A stretch of 64,000 nt of DNA from Candidatus Physcousia equi. Lineage in GTDB: Bacteria; Bacteroidota; Bacteroidia; Bacteroidales; Bacteroidaceae. The stretch is taken from the NCBI GenBank assembly GCA_018065005.1, contig JAGHUD010000049.1:1-64000 (forward strand). Reading direction: 5' to 3'. A model generated the notes under the pieces. It was not told the DNA's origin and searched no databases. It saw nothing but the letters and a program-made list of their open reading frames with translations. Both the position numbers and the translations under genes were made by a program. Shown piece after piece: positions 36,966-47,640 of the stretch (position 1 is its first letter; every line of letters begins with the position of its first letter).

Positions 36966-37651
36966 TGCAAGTCCTCTACGAAGATAACCATGTGATCATC
37001 GTATCGAAGGAGGTGGGAGAAATCGTGCAGGGCGACAAGACTGGCGACCTCCCACTGAGCGATATGGTGAAAGCCTACATCAAGGAACGCTACGCCAAAC
37101 CAGGCGAAGTGTTCCTTGGTGTCGTTCATCGTCTCGACCGCCCCGTGAGCGGTTTGGTGCTCTTTGCGCGCACCAGCAAGGCAGCATCCCGCCTGAGCGA
37201 GATGTTTCGTACGCGCGCGATACAAAAGACCTATTGGGCCATCGTGACACAACAGCCACGGCAGGCAAGCGGCAAACTGACACACTGGCTCACACGCGAC
37301 GAGAAGACCAACAAGGCGCGGGCGTATGACCGCGAAGTGCCAAACAGCAAGAAGGCAGAACTGGACTATCGCGTCGTGGCGCGCAGCGACCGCTACTGGC
37401 TGCTCGAAGTGGAGCTCCACACGGGCAGGCACCATCAGATACGCTGTCAGCTGAGCAAGATGGGATGCCCCATCAAGGGCGACCTCAAGTATGGCGCTCC
37501 GCGCAGCAACCCCGACGGCGGCATCTCGCTCCATGCCCGCCACCTGGTGTTTGAACATCCTGTGAGCAAAAAGCACATCGACATCCTTGCCCCCGTGCCG
37601 CAAGACCGCCTCTGGCAGGCACTGCAACGAACCGAAGAAGGAACAGAATGA
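36965..37651 (+). CDS. RluA-family pseudouridine synthase
   Basis: 'VLYEDNHVIIVSKEVGE', 'VHRLDRPVSGLVLFART', 'TGRHHQIRCQL'; TAATG overlap with fabG stop. Confidence 0.9.
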   Translation: MQVLYEDNHVIIVSKEVGEIVQGDKTGDLPLSDMVKAYIKERYAKPGEVFLGVVHRLDRPVSGLVLFARTSKAASRLSEMFRTRAIQKTYWAIVTQQPRQASGKLTHWLTRDEKTNKARAYDREVPNSKKAELDYRVVARSDRYWLLEVELHTGRHHQIRCQLSKMGCPIKGDLKYGAPRSNPDGGISLHARHLVFEHPVSKKHIDILAPVPQDRLWQALQRTEEGTE

Positions 37652-40600
37652 GCACCGACCCCCTGAGCAACGACAAGAAAAAGCGCGAAAAACGCAGCCT
37701 GGCACGACGCATCATGCGTTGGGCTTGTTGGTTGGTGCTCAGTCCCATTCTGCTCTTTCTCTTTTTCGCCCTCTTGCTCTACATTCCCTTCGTGCAGGAC
37801 TGGGCTGTGGGTTATGCCTGCCGCGAACTGAGCGCATCGACAGGCATGAAGGTGGAGGTGGAGCGTGTGCGCCTGAAGTTTCCGCTCGATATAGACCTCC
37901 AACAGCTTTGCGTGACGCAGAGAGACACGCTGCTGGCGGTGGAGTCGTGTGTGCTCGACCTCGACTTGTGTGGCATCTTAGGCGGAAAAATCGGCGTCGA
38001 CGCCTTCGACCTCAACGGCGGATACGTAGACAGCCACGACCTCATTGCCACCCTCAAAATCAAGGGGCGCATCCAGGACTTCCACCTCGACGTGCACGAC
38101 CTGGAATGGAGCAACGAGTGTGTCAACATCACCGGCGTGCAGCTCGACGGATGCGACCTCGACCTGGCGCTCCAGGACACCACGGTTGTGGACACCACAG
38201 AGAGCACACCGCTGCTCTGGAAACTCAACTTTGCCGATGTGGAAGTCAACGACACACGGGTGGCGTTCCACACACCGGGGGACACCATGTCGGTGGCTGC
38301 CGCTGTGGAGCGGCTCGCTCTGACAGACGGCTCGTTCGACCTCGGACAAGGCAAGCTCAGGGTGAGCAAGCTGGACTTCGCCATCGACTCCCTACACTAC
38401 AACCAGAACCATCAACCAAGGGCGCCCGGGCTCGACGTGAACCACCTCGCGCTCTACGACCTGGCGCTTCAGTTGCCCCAAGTGGACTATGACCTCGAGG
38501 CGGGACACCTGCGCACGAGGCTCGAAGGACTGCGCCTGCGCGAACGCAGCGGACTCACGGTGGAGCAGCTGTGTGCCGGCGTGGAACTCGACGACAACCA
38601 CCTCGTAGTCGAGGACGCTCAGCTGCGCACACCCACTAGTGCACTCACGGCAGATGCCCAGATCGAATGGGCGGCGCTCGAGGCGGGCGGCAAGGGCAGG
38701 CTCAACGTGCAGCTTCGCTCATCGCTGAGCCGCGACGACCTGTTCGCCCTAACTGCAGCCTATCTGCCCGAAGAGGTGAAAGACTACTACCCCAAAGAGG
38801 TGGCTGACGTGACGATTGACATCTCTGGCAACATGGACAAGGTGGAGGTGGAGGCGTTCAGCATCGACCTGCCCGGCATGATGCAAGCCGAGGTGAGAGG
38901 CGGCGCCGGCAAACTGCTCTCCGACGGACAACTCGTGGCAGACCTCGACTGGAGCATCACCACCCAGGACATGTCGCTCATTCGCCGTCTTGCAGGCATC
39001 GACGCCATCAAACTGCCACCCATGGTCATCAACGGAACGACAGCCATACGAGGCGACCTCTACCACGCCGACCTGCTGCTGAAGCAGGGCAACGGACGCC
39101 TGAAACTGAACGGTGACTTCGACGTGAAGCGCACTGCCTACCACGCCGACCTGGACGTGTGCGACCTGGCAGTACACCGTTTTCTCCCCCTCGACTCTGC
39201 CTGCGTGGTGACCACACGCGCTAAGGTGCAGGGCATGGGCTTCGACATCTTTGCACCCAAGGCGCGCTTGCATGCCATGCTGGACGTGCCGAGTGCCACC
39301 TATGGCAAGACACCCGTGGGCGACATACGACTCGATGCGCAACTCAACCGGGGGGTGGCATCGATGAACTTCTACAGCGCGAATGCCCTACTTGATGCCG
39401 ATGGCTGCTTTGACGTTCAGTTGCAGCGACATGAGGTGGACAGCGCTTCCTTCGACTTCGACCTCCGGCGACTGGATTTCTATCGCCTTGGGGTGACGAA
39501 AAAGCCCTTTGCGGTGTCCATGGCGATGCACATGCTGGGACAATCCAATCTCTCCGACCACCACTTCGTGAAGGGTGACGTGAGCGCCATCGTGCTCCAC
39601 ACCAAGGACTCCACGCTCTATCCGCGCGACATCAACCTGGAAGCGCTTCTGCGTCCCGACACCACCTTCGCCTTCCTCTCGGCTGGCGACCTCATGCTCC
39701 ACCTGCAAGCACCCGATGGGGTGGGGCGTCTGCTGGCGCAGGCTACGGTCTTGAATGACACACTGGTGGGTCAGATGGGGCGACATGAATATAACGACTC
39801 GGCGATTCGGCGCGTGATGCCCACCATCGGCCTTACCCTCGAGAGTGGCAGACGCAATCCGCTGCACAATATCGTGTCGACGATGGGCTACACCTACAAT
39901 GCCCTGCGCTTCGACTTGCACGCATCGCCCGAAAAGGGCGCTTTCGGCGAGGGCTACGTGCATACGACCAACACCGGCAGCATCGTTATCGACACCATCG
40001 CTTTCGACCTCAAACAGGTGGACGGCGGACTGGAACTGCTGGCGCGCGTGGCGAACGGCAAGAAGAACAAAGACGTCACCTTCGACGCTCAGCTGGCTGC
40101 CCACCTCAACCCGAGACTGGCTACTGCCTCGCTCGTCTTCAACGATGCGAAGGGGAGAAAGGGCGTGGACCTTGGGGCAAAGCTACACTTCCTCGAAGAC
40201 GGCATGATGCTGCACCTCGAACCGCTGCGCCCTGTGCTTGCCTACCGCTTCTTCACGCTCAACGACAGCAATTATGTCTATCTGAAGAACGATGGGCGCA
40301 TACTGGCTGACCTCGACTTGCTCGCCGACGACGGTACGGGTTTGAAACTCTTCTCGACAGCCAACGAGGATGCATTGCAGGACCTCACGGCTTCGCTCAA
40401 CCATTTCAACCTGGGAGAGATATGTGCCGTCATCCCCTACATGCCGTCCATAGGCGGTCTGCTGCATGGTGATGTCCATTATCAGCAAGCGGAGGAGTCG
40501 ACGAGCATCATGGCTGACCTCGAAGTGCAGAGAATGGTGTTTGAGGGAGCACCTATGGGCGACATCGGACTCAACGCGGCTTACATGCCCAATGCCGACG

Positions 40601-42252
40601 GGTCGCATTTCGTGGATGGCTATATCACACACGACAGGCGACAGACGATCACCTTCAACGGTTCATACGAGGAACTGGGCAAGACCGACCGCATCGATGC
40701 CCAGGCAACACTCTCGCAGTTCCCACTCAACCTGCTCAATGGCTTCTTGGGCGAAACACTCGACTTGGCTGGCAGCATCGACGGAGATCTTGGCGTGAAG
40801 GGCAGCACGAAGCAGCCGCTCGTGGATGGCTTCCTGCGCACAGACTCGATGCACATCAAGGCGCCTCTCTACAGCTTCGACATGCGTGTGGTGGACGACT
40901 CTTTGCAGTTCAACGCGAGCAGACTGAACCTCAACGAACTGGTAGGCTACACGATGGGCAAGACGCCGCTCGTGCTGGATGGCGTGATTGACTTCCACGA
41001 ACTTTCCAACATCACGCTCGACGTGACGGCGAGAGCGCGCAACTTTGAACTCATCAACGCAAAGAAGGACAGGCATGCTGATGCCTACGGAAAAGTCTAT
41101 GTGAACCTGGATGCGCATGCCAAGGGCGCGACGCAAAGAATGGATGTGACGGGAAGGTTGTCTGTCTTAGGCAGCACCGACGTCACTTATGTGCTGAGAG
41201 ATTCTCCCATCAACGTGGACGACGAGATGAGCGACCTGGTCACCTTCTGCGACTTTAGCGATACGCTGGAGGTGGAACAGATGGAGTTCGCGCCGCCGAG
41301 CAATGTCAATCTGGTGCTCAATGTAGACATCGACCAGTCGGCACGCATCAACTGTCTGCTCAGCGACGACGGAGCAAACTATGTGAAACTGGAAGGAGGC
41401 GGCAACTTCAAGATGCTGAGTGACGACGTCAATGGCATGTCGCTCTTCGGCAGGTATAATATTCTTGACGGCAAGATGACCTACAATGTGGTGGTCGTCT
41501 CGCTCAAGGATTGTGTCATCAAGAATGGCAGCTACGTGGAGTTCAACGGTGACATAGGCAACCCAAGACTCAACCTGAAGGCAAGCCAGCGCGTGAACAC
41601 CAGTGTGACAAATGCTGATGGCAATACGCGCGGTGTGGCTTTCGACGTGGGTGTCAGCATCACCAATACGCTCAACAATATGGGACTCGACTTCACCATC
41701 GAGGCTCCGGAGGACTTGACCATCTATAGCGAACTGGCGCAGATGTCGCCCGCCGAGCGTAGCCGAACGGCTGTGGCGCTCATGGCTACGGGCACCTATC
41801 TCTCCACCTCGAACAAAAGAAGTGGATTCAGTGCCGATGGAGCCATCAACAACTTCTTGCAGGGACAAATCAACGGACTGACGAGCAAGACGCTCAAAAA
41901 CGTCGATTTGTCGTTGGGCGTGCAGAACAAGCACAACCAGACGGGCAGCACAACGACGGACTACTCCTTCAAGTTCGCTAAGCGTTTCTGGGGCAACCGC
42001 GTTAGCGTCATCGTGGGCGGAAAGGTGAGCAGCGGTGCGGAAGCGCAGAACAATGGGCAGAGCATCATTGACAACGTGAGTGTCGAATACAGGCTCGACA
42101 AGTCGGCTACTCGTTACGTTACGCTCTACTACACAGACGACAATACGAATATACTGGAAGGCAAGGTGCGCGTCATGGGAGCGGGTCTGGTGCTCCGACG
42201 CAAGACAAACCGACTGGGTGAACTTTTCCTCTTCCGCAAGATAGAGGAATAG
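37648..42252 (+). CDS. tamB: TamB-like translocation/assembly module protein
   Basis: 1534 aa, N-term TM, repetitive beta; C-term DUF490-type region; followed by tamL. Confidence 0.9.
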   Translation: MSTDPLSNDKKKREKRSLARRIMRWACWLVLSPILLFLFFALLLYIPFVQDWAVGYACRELSASTGMKVEVERVRLKFPLDIDLQQLCVTQRDTLLAVESCVLDLDLCGILGGKIGVDAFDLNGGYVDSHDLIATLKIKGRIQDFHLDVHDLEWSNECVNITGVQLDGCDLDLALQDTTVVDTTESTPLLWKLNFADVEVNDTRVAFHTPGDTMSVAAAVERLALTDGSFDLGQGKLRVSKLDFAIDSLHYNQNHQPRAPGLDVNHLALYDLALQLPQVDYDLEAGHLRTRLEGLRLRERSGLTVEQLCAGVELDDNHLVVEDAQLRTPTSALTADAQIEWAALEAGGKGRLNVQLRSSLSRDDLFALTAAYLPEEVKDYYPKEVADVTIDISGNMDKVEVEAFSIDLPGMMQAEVRGGAGKLLSDGQLVADLDWSITTQDMSLIRRLAGIDAIKLPPMVINGTTAIRGDLYHADLLLKQGNGRLKLNGDFDVKRTAYHADLDVCDLAVHRFLPLDSACVVTTRAKVQGMGFDIFAPKARLHAMLDVPSATYGKTPVGDIRLDAQLNRGVASMNFYSANALLDADGCFDVQLQRHEVDSASFDFDLRRLDFYRLGVTKKPFAVSMAMHMLGQSNLSDHHFVKGDVSAIVLHTKDSTLYPRDINLEALLRPDTTFAFLSAGDLMLHLQAPDGVGRLLAQATVLNDTLVGQMGRHEYNDSAIRRVMPTIGLTLESGRRNPLHNIVSTMGYTYNALRFDLHASPEKGAFGEGYVHTTNTGSIVIDTIAFDLKQVDGGLELLARVANGKKNKDVTFDAQLAAHLNPRLATASLVFNDAKGRKGVDLGAKLHFLEDGMMLHLEPLRPVLAYRFFTLNDSNYVYLKNDGRILADLDLLADDGTGLKLFSTANEDALQDLTASLNHFNLGEICAVIPYMPSIGGLLHGDVHYQQAEESTSIMADLEVQRMVFEGAPMGDIGLNAAYMPNADGSHFVDGYITHDRRQTITFNGSYEELGKTDRIDAQATLSQFPLNLLNGFLGETLDLAGSIDGDLGVKGSTKQPLVDGFLRTDSMHIKAPLYSFDMRVVDDSLQFNASRLNLNELVGYTMGKTPLVLDGVIDFHELSNITLDVTARARNFELINAKKDRHADAYGKVYVNLDAHAKGATQRMDVTGRLSVLGSTDVTYVLRDSPINVDDEMSDLVTFCDFSDTLEVEQMEFAPPSNVNLVLNVDIDQSARINCLLSDDGANYVKLEGGGNFKMLSDDVNGMSLFGRYNILDGKMTYNVVVVSLKDCVIKNGSYVEFNGDIGNPRLNLKASQRVNTSVTNADGNTRGVAFDVGVSITNTLNNMGLDFTIEAPEDLTIYSELAQMSPAERSRTAVALMATGTYLSTSNKRSGFSADGAINNFLQGQINGLTSKTLKNVDLSLGVQNKHNQTGSTTTDYSFKFAKRFWGNRVSVIVGGKVSSGAEAQNNGQSIIDNVSVEYRLDKSATRYVTLYYTDDNTNILEGKVRVMGAGLVLRRKTNRLGELFLFRKIEE

Positions 42253-42400
42253 CCAGGATTGATCTCCGGCATCACACGCTCTTCCTCCATGCGGTGCATG
42301 GCCAACATCAGTAAAACGCATAACCAACATCACTAAAAAGCAGACCCACCACGAGGGGAAGGCATAGAGATTCTTCGCACAACGCAGACCACTTACTCTG

Positions 42401-45004
42401 ATGAAGCATATACCTATTATATATTATATAAGCAAAAGGGCTTGCGCCTGCTCGCCCTCCGCTGCCTTGCGTGGGCTGGGGGGCTTGATGCTCGTGCTGC
42501 TGCTGGTGGTGCTCCCTTCTTGTTCCACCACGCGCAACTTGCCCGAAGGGGAGGTGCTCTATACGGGCATCAGCGACATATCGTTCGGACAGAAGAGCCG
42601 CAAGGTGGCGAAGGCGAGAAAGGACAGCGTGGGCATGATCACCGCACTGAACGATGGCTACGAGACGGTGCGCGACGTGCTCACCGGACAGTGGCATGCG
42701 GGGGAGAAAACGCTCGACATGGACAACCTGACAACCTTCGAGAGAGACTCGCTGATGGCTGAAAAGAAGGTGGTGGACGAGGCGTATGCCACGGCGAAGG
42801 ACGAGGTGGTGGGTGCGCTGAGCGTGACACCCAACAACTCGCTGATGGGAAGCACGAAGTATCGCTTCCCGCTCTACGTCGGACTGTGGATGTATAACCG
42901 ATATGTGAACAGCACTTCGCGTTTCGGCAAGTGGATGTTCAATACGTTTGCTTCTGATCCGAAACTTATCTCGACGGTGAATCCCGGATTGCGTGCTAAG
43001 GTGGCACGCAATGTGCTGCACAACTATGGATACTTCAATGGCGATGTGGAGTATGACATTCTTCCACAAAAGAATCCGCGAAAGGCTAAGATTGCCTACA
43101 GCGTCTATCCAAGAAAACTATATCGCCTCGACAGCATCGCTATTCAGTACTTCCCGCCCTTGATGGATTCGATCATCCATGCGCATGACTCACTCTCACT
43201 GCTCAAACGAGGCAATGCCTTCACGGCAGAGTCGCTCCAAGCTGAGCGCGAACGCCTCAATACGCTGATGCGCAACAATGGATTCTACTTCTGCCAACCC
43301 ACCTTCTTCACCTATCGAGCCGACACCTTGCAACGTCAGGGCTTCGTGCAGTTGCAGGTGCGCCCTTCGCTCGACCTTCCGATCACGACGGGCAGACGGT
43401 ATTATCTCAGACAGACAAGACTGCACCTCGTAGACCCAAGGCGGGGCACGGAACGCATCGACAGCATCGGACGGGCTGACGTGCGCATGTTCTATACGGC
43501 TGAGGAGGCGAACGCAAAGCCGAGTCTTAAATATGGTGTGCTGCGACATTACATCTTCTACAGAAAAGGACAGCTCTACCGAGAGCGCATGATGGATCTG
43601 GTTCAGGAGAAACTGTCGGAACTGGGTGTGTTCTCTCAGGTGGATCTCAACTTCACTCCCGCTACTCAGGATTCGCTCCTCTACATCAAACTGAGCGAAC
43701 CCAAGCGTGAACTGCGACTTACGGACTCGCTCGATGTGGACATTACGCTGGTGCTCGATAAACCTTTCGACTCGGAGTTGAGAGCAAGTGGGGTGAACAA
43801 AAGCAATGGACTCATTGGACCTGCACTGAGCTACTCCATCACCAAACGAAATGCTTTCAGAGGAGCTGAGGCGCTGAGCTTCAAGGCCTACGGTAACTAC
43901 GAATGGATGACGGGAAACAGAAACGTTGAGGAGAAGCGTCTCATCAATAGCTTTGAGTATGGTCTGTCTGTGTCGCTCGACTATCCCTATATCAAACTCG
44001 GACGATTCGGAAGAAAGTTCACACGACGTGCCATTTCTTCTACCTCGTTCAAGCTGGAGGCGAACGTGATGAACCAAAGTGGCTACTTCGGCAGAGTGGG
44101 ACTGGCTACCAGCGTGGTGGTGAGCTATCAAAGCAAACCGACGGTGAAGCACGAACTCACGCCGTTCCGTCTGGACTATCAACTGCAACTCTCCTCAACC
44201 AAGGCTTTCGACGATATCATGGAGAGCAACCCGGCACTGGCGGTCAGCATGCGCAACCAGTTCGTGCCTTCCTTGCAATACGTCTTGCAGATGTCCACCA
44301 GACGCAGGGCACGCAACCAACGTAAACTCTTGCTGACGGTCAAGGAGGCGGGCAATGTCATCAGTGGCATCTATGCTTGCTTCGGACAAAGATTCAATGA
44401 GCAAAACAAGAACCTCTTTAATGTGCCTTTCGCACAATACATCAAGGGCGTGGCGGAATTTACCGATAAGATTCCTCTCGGAACAGGACGATCGCAACTG
44501 GCTGCCCATGTTCAGCTCGGAGCTGTCTATAGTTACGGCAATGCAACGAATGCACCCTATAACGATCTCTTCTCTGTAGGTGGCGCTAACTCTATTCGTG
44601 CCTTCGGCATACGCAGCATCGGACCGGGTAGTTACGTGCCAGGGGAGTCGAACTACAGCTATGTGAATCAGGTGGGCGACTTTAAGTTCGAAGCCAACCT
44701 GGAATGGCGCTTCCCCATCATTGCTAACCTCTATGGCGCGCTTTTCGCCGACTGCGGCAACGTGTGGCTGCTTCATGAGGACCCTTCGCTTCCCGGTGCG
44801 AAGTTCCAACTCAAAAACTTCGGACGAGAACTCGCTCTCGGAACGGGCTTGGGCATTCGCTATGACCTCGACTTCCTGGTTATACGTGTCGATCTGGGTG
44901 TTGGTCTGCACGCACCATACAATACGGGCAAGGCGGGCTACTACAACATGCCTTCTTTTGCTAAGTCGTTGGGTTACCACCTCGCCATCGGCTATCCCTT
45001 CTAA
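42401..45004 (+). CDS. tamL: TamL-like BamA-family outer-membrane lipoprotein
   Basis: 'LPSCSTTRNLPEGEVLYTGI' lipobox; 'FSVGGANSIRAFGIRSIGPGSY'. Confidence 0.9.
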   Translation: MKHIPIIYYISKRACACSPSAALRGLGGLMLVLLLVVLPSCSTTRNLPEGEVLYTGISDISFGQKSRKVAKARKDSVGMITALNDGYETVRDVLTGQWHAGEKTLDMDNLTTFERDSLMAEKKVVDEAYATAKDEVVGALSVTPNNSLMGSTKYRFPLYVGLWMYNRYVNSTSRFGKWMFNTFASDPKLISTVNPGLRAKVARNVLHNYGYFNGDVEYDILPQKNPRKAKIAYSVYPRKLYRLDSIAIQYFPPLMDSIIHAHDSLSLLKRGNAFTAESLQAERERLNTLMRNNGFYFCQPTFFTYRADTLQRQGFVQLQVRPSLDLPITTGRRYYLRQTRLHLVDPRRGTERIDSIGRADVRMFYTAEEANAKPSLKYGVLRHYIFYRKGQLYRERMMDLVQEKLSELGVFSQVDLNFTPATQDSLLYIKLSEPKRELRLTDSLDVDITLVLDKPFDSELRASGVNKSNGLIGPALSYSITKRNAFRGAEALSFKAYGNYEWMTGNRNVEEKRLINSFEYGLSVSLDYPYIKLGRFGRKFTRRAISSTSFKLEANVMNQSGYFGRVGLATSVVVSYQSKPTVKHELTPFRLDYQLQLSSTKAFDDIMESNPALAVSMRNQFVPSLQYVLQMSTRRRARNQRKLLLTVKEAGNVISGIYACFGQRFNEQNKNLFNVPFAQYIKGVAEFTDKIPLGTGRSQLAAHVQLGAVYSYGNATNAPYNDLFSVGGANSIRAFGIRSIGPGSYVPGESNYSYVNQVGDFKFEANLEWRFPIIANLYGALFADCGNVWLLHEDPSLPGAKFQLKNFGRELALGTGLGIRYDLDFLVIRVDLGVGLHAPYNTGKAGYYNMPSFAKSLGYHLAIGYPF

Positions 45005-45263
45005 TCACCAGCTGACCTAACATCCCGCTGCCCAAGGAGTGCACCACACGCTTCTTGTTCCTTTCGCAGCACCATGCTGGTGTCGCTTGACTCGATGCAA
45101 ATGATTAGTCTTGCCGCATTTTGCTCAAAAGTGAGGCTTTTCGATTTTTTTTTGTTCGTTCATCTTGTTTTTTTGCTCAATAATTTTGTGCGTTTTCTTT
45201 TTTTTGTAAATTTGCAATCGCTTAGGAAAGCTATTTTGAATCGTAATGTCGCTTTCCATGAAC

Positions 45264-45335
45264 GCAAAACAAGGTAAATATATTGCAAAACAAAGTAAAT
45301 ATATTGCAAAACAAGATAAATAGATTGCAAAACAA
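45264..45335. repeat. 21-bp tandem repeat (4 phased gcaaaaca copies) in 5' leader
   Basis: gcaaaaca at 45264, 45285, 45306, 45327. Confidence 0.85.
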
Positions 45336-45362
45336 CACATATAAATTAAACTGAACAAGATC

Positions 45363-46301
45363 ATGAAAACATTTCGTTTCTTAGGCGCTACTTTCGTTGC
45401 AGCGCTGCTTAGCTTTGGATTCACCTCTTGCAACAAGGACGACGCTCCCATCAGTGGCGTTGTTGATTTGCCTACATACATTGATGAGGTGCTCAGCAAG
45501 TCTACTACAGTTGAACTTGGAAAGCCCGGAATAGAACCCATTGCCGTTGAGGTCAAGGAGCATCCATTGATCAAGAGTATTTTGCTCGACTCGCATGAGA
45601 AGGCTACTCTGATGCTGCATGAAACGAAGGCTTTCATCGCCCAAGAAAACATTATCGAAGCTACTTACAACGTCGATGCGGCTACTTCTATCATCACCAT
45701 CAACTGTGACGAGTTCGGCACGATAACCCTTGATATGAACTCGATGGCTGAACTGGTGGTTGACGACGAAGTCTATGATATCGATGCAACAAAAGTTCCC
45801 GCTGACGCTAATACCAATGAGGTGAGCATCTGCCGCACATGGCGCAACCCTACTTACACCGCTGGCGTCTTCTTCGACCACGTTGCCATCTATGGCGTCT
45901 CTGCTGAGGATAAGCAAGGAATGGACAAAATCAGAACATTGGCTGATAACGTGCTGGATCGTCTGAAATCACAGAACAGCAACAGTTTCAATCCAGACGA
46001 GGTAAAACTGCTCAATAGCGACATCAAGAGCATTACGTTTACTGCCAAGAAAGTGTTCTTGCACTACACAAACGGAAAGGTGGAGTCTTCTGAATGGCAA
46101 TGGATCAACAAGGATAAGGGTGAGCTCAAGACAGTGATTGACGGAAAGGATGTCTTCCTGAATGCTCGCTTTGAGAAGGGAACTCCCAATAAGGCATATT
46201 TCCTCATAGATGGAAACTTTCACGTTACCGGTAATCTAGGTAGTCACAGCATCACCGGTATGCTCATCTGCGTCATGAATGATGCTGCGCCACAAAAGTA
46301 G
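45363..46301 (+). CDS. Hypothetical lipoprotein
   Basis: Lipobox 'LLSFGFTSCNKDD'. Confidence 0.75.
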   Translation: MKTFRFLGATFVAALLSFGFTSCNKDDAPISGVVDLPTYIDEVLSKSTTVELGKPGIEPIAVEVKEHPLIKSILLDSHEKATLMLHETKAFIAQENIIEATYNVDAATSIITINCDEFGTITLDMNSMAELVVDDEVYDIDATKVPADANTNEVSICRTWRNPTYTAGVFFDHVAIYGVSAEDKQGMDKIRTLADNVLDRLKSQNSNSFNPDEVKLLNSDIKSITFTAKKVFLHYTNGKVESSEWQWINKDKGELKTVIDGKDVFLNARFEKGTPNKAYFLIDGNFHVTGNLGSHSITGMLICVMNDAAPQK

Positions 46302-46315
46302 TCAATCACTCGCTC

Positions 46316-47182
46316 ATGAAGAAATTTCTTCTCTCTCTTGCCCTGGCATCCGTCGTGTCAGCGCAAGCACAAATAGCAGATGATAAGAACTGCTTTAACC
46401 ATCTCTCGGTAGGTCTGGGAGTCGGCACCACTGGCGTGAGTATTGAGCTCGGCACACCTATCTGTCCCTTCGTGACGATGCGTGCTGGTGTCGACATCAT
46501 GCCTAAGTTCACTATCACGAATCATTTCGACTACGACAGACCAGAAGCGCTCGACAAAGTTCCTATCTATCTTTTAGAGCACCGTTACATCAACATTCCG
46601 GAATATGGAGCCAAGGTTGAGGTAAAAGGCAAGCCCTATAAGACGCAAGGCAAGTTGCTCTTTGACATCTATACGGGCAAGAACTCTATGTTCCACGTCA
46701 CCGTGGGTGCCACTTTCGGTTCCTCAACAATAGCCAGCGTGCGTGCAACGGACAAAGCCATCCGAGCCGTCGAACAGTATAATGCAGACATCACACCAGG
46801 TCCCGATGGGCAGTCGATGATTCAGCCGGAGGACGACCCGCAGTATAAAGACGGCATCAAGATTCGTGTGGAGGGTTATTCCGTAACGCCCAATGAAGGA
46901 CGCGTAAGAATAGATGCTGTGACGAATGCTTTCCGCCCATACATTGGGTTTGGTGTGGGGCGTACCGTTCCACGCAAGCGGGTTGGATGCAAATTTGATA
47001 TGGGTGTTGAGTTCTGGGGTAAACCTAAGGTGGTGGATCATTACGCCAACAATGGTAAGGGACATACCATCACTGCCGATGAACCCGGCATTACCAAAGA
47101 CTTCAGAGACGTCATCAAGGTGCTGAACAAGATTCCTGTTTACCCGACGCTTAAGTTCACCGTCTTCGGTCGTATCTTCTGA
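46316..47182 (+). CDS. Outer-membrane beta-barrel-like protein
   Basis: Signal peptide, 'HLSVGLGVGTTGVSIELGTPI' start, C-term Phe. Confidence 0.65.
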   Translation: MKKFLLSLALASVVSAQAQIADDKNCFNHLSVGLGVGTTGVSIELGTPICPFVTMRAGVDIMPKFTITNHFDYDRPEALDKVPIYLLEHRYINIPEYGAKVEVKGKPYKTQGKLLFDIYTGKNSMFHVTVGATFGSSTIASVRATDKAIRAVEQYNADITPGPDGQSMIQPEDDPQYKDGIKIRVEGYSVTPNEGRVRIDAVTNAFRPYIGFGVGRTVPRKRVGCKFDMGVEFWGKPKVVDHYANNGKGHTITADEPGITKDFRDVIKVLNKIPVYPTLKFTVFGRIF

Positions 47183-47204
47183 AAGCGCAGTGCGAATAGC
47201 AGAC

Positions 47205-47256
47205 AAAGCAAAATCGCCTAAAAGTATCTCTTACTCTTAGGCGATTTTGCTTTTTT
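47205..47256. terminator. Strong intrinsic terminator (~17-bp stem)
   Basis: AAAGCAAAATCGCCTAA...TTAGGCGATTTTGCTTT. Confidence 0.92.
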
Positions 47257-47316
47257 GTTGATAAAGGTGTGAAGCCGAAGTCATATCTAGAAGAAATCCT
47301 GTTCGGACAATCGAAA

Positions 47317-47378
47317 ATTTCTGCAGCAGAAACTGAAAGTTTCCGTAGCAGAAACTTTGTTGACCTGCTGCAGAAAAA
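47317..47378. repeat. Palindrome array D (3 units)
   Basis: atttctgcagcagaaact / gtttccgtagcagaaact / cctgctgcagaaaaa. Confidence 0.8.
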
Positions 47379-47485
47379 AATGAGAGACGCAGCAGGGCAT
47401 CATTCGCACCAAAGAAGGAAGAAAAAATATCTTGTGAGAAGAGAATACTTTGGAGCGGTTTGATGTTCTGCTCACTTTGATGTGC

Positions 47486-47640
47486 GGTCATTTAGAGATG
47501 CAGTGCGTTTTGCTATGCGATACACTTAGTAGTGTGTGGTCACTTAGATATGCAGTGCGTTTAGCTATGCGATACACTTTGGTGTGCGGTCATTTAGATA
47601 TGCGGCACAGTTAGGTGTAATGTACATTTAGATGTATTCG
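47486..47640. repeat. ~51-bp degenerate tandem repeat, 3+ copies
   Basis: ggtcatttagagatgcagtgcgttttgctatgcgatacac units at 47486, 47538, 47588. Confidence 0.8.

Noticed and set aside
41167-42333. 388-aa minus ORF opposite tamB; similarly 22030-23073 and 61327-62610
   Set aside because: Overlap well-supported genes on the other strand without their own motifs or promoters.
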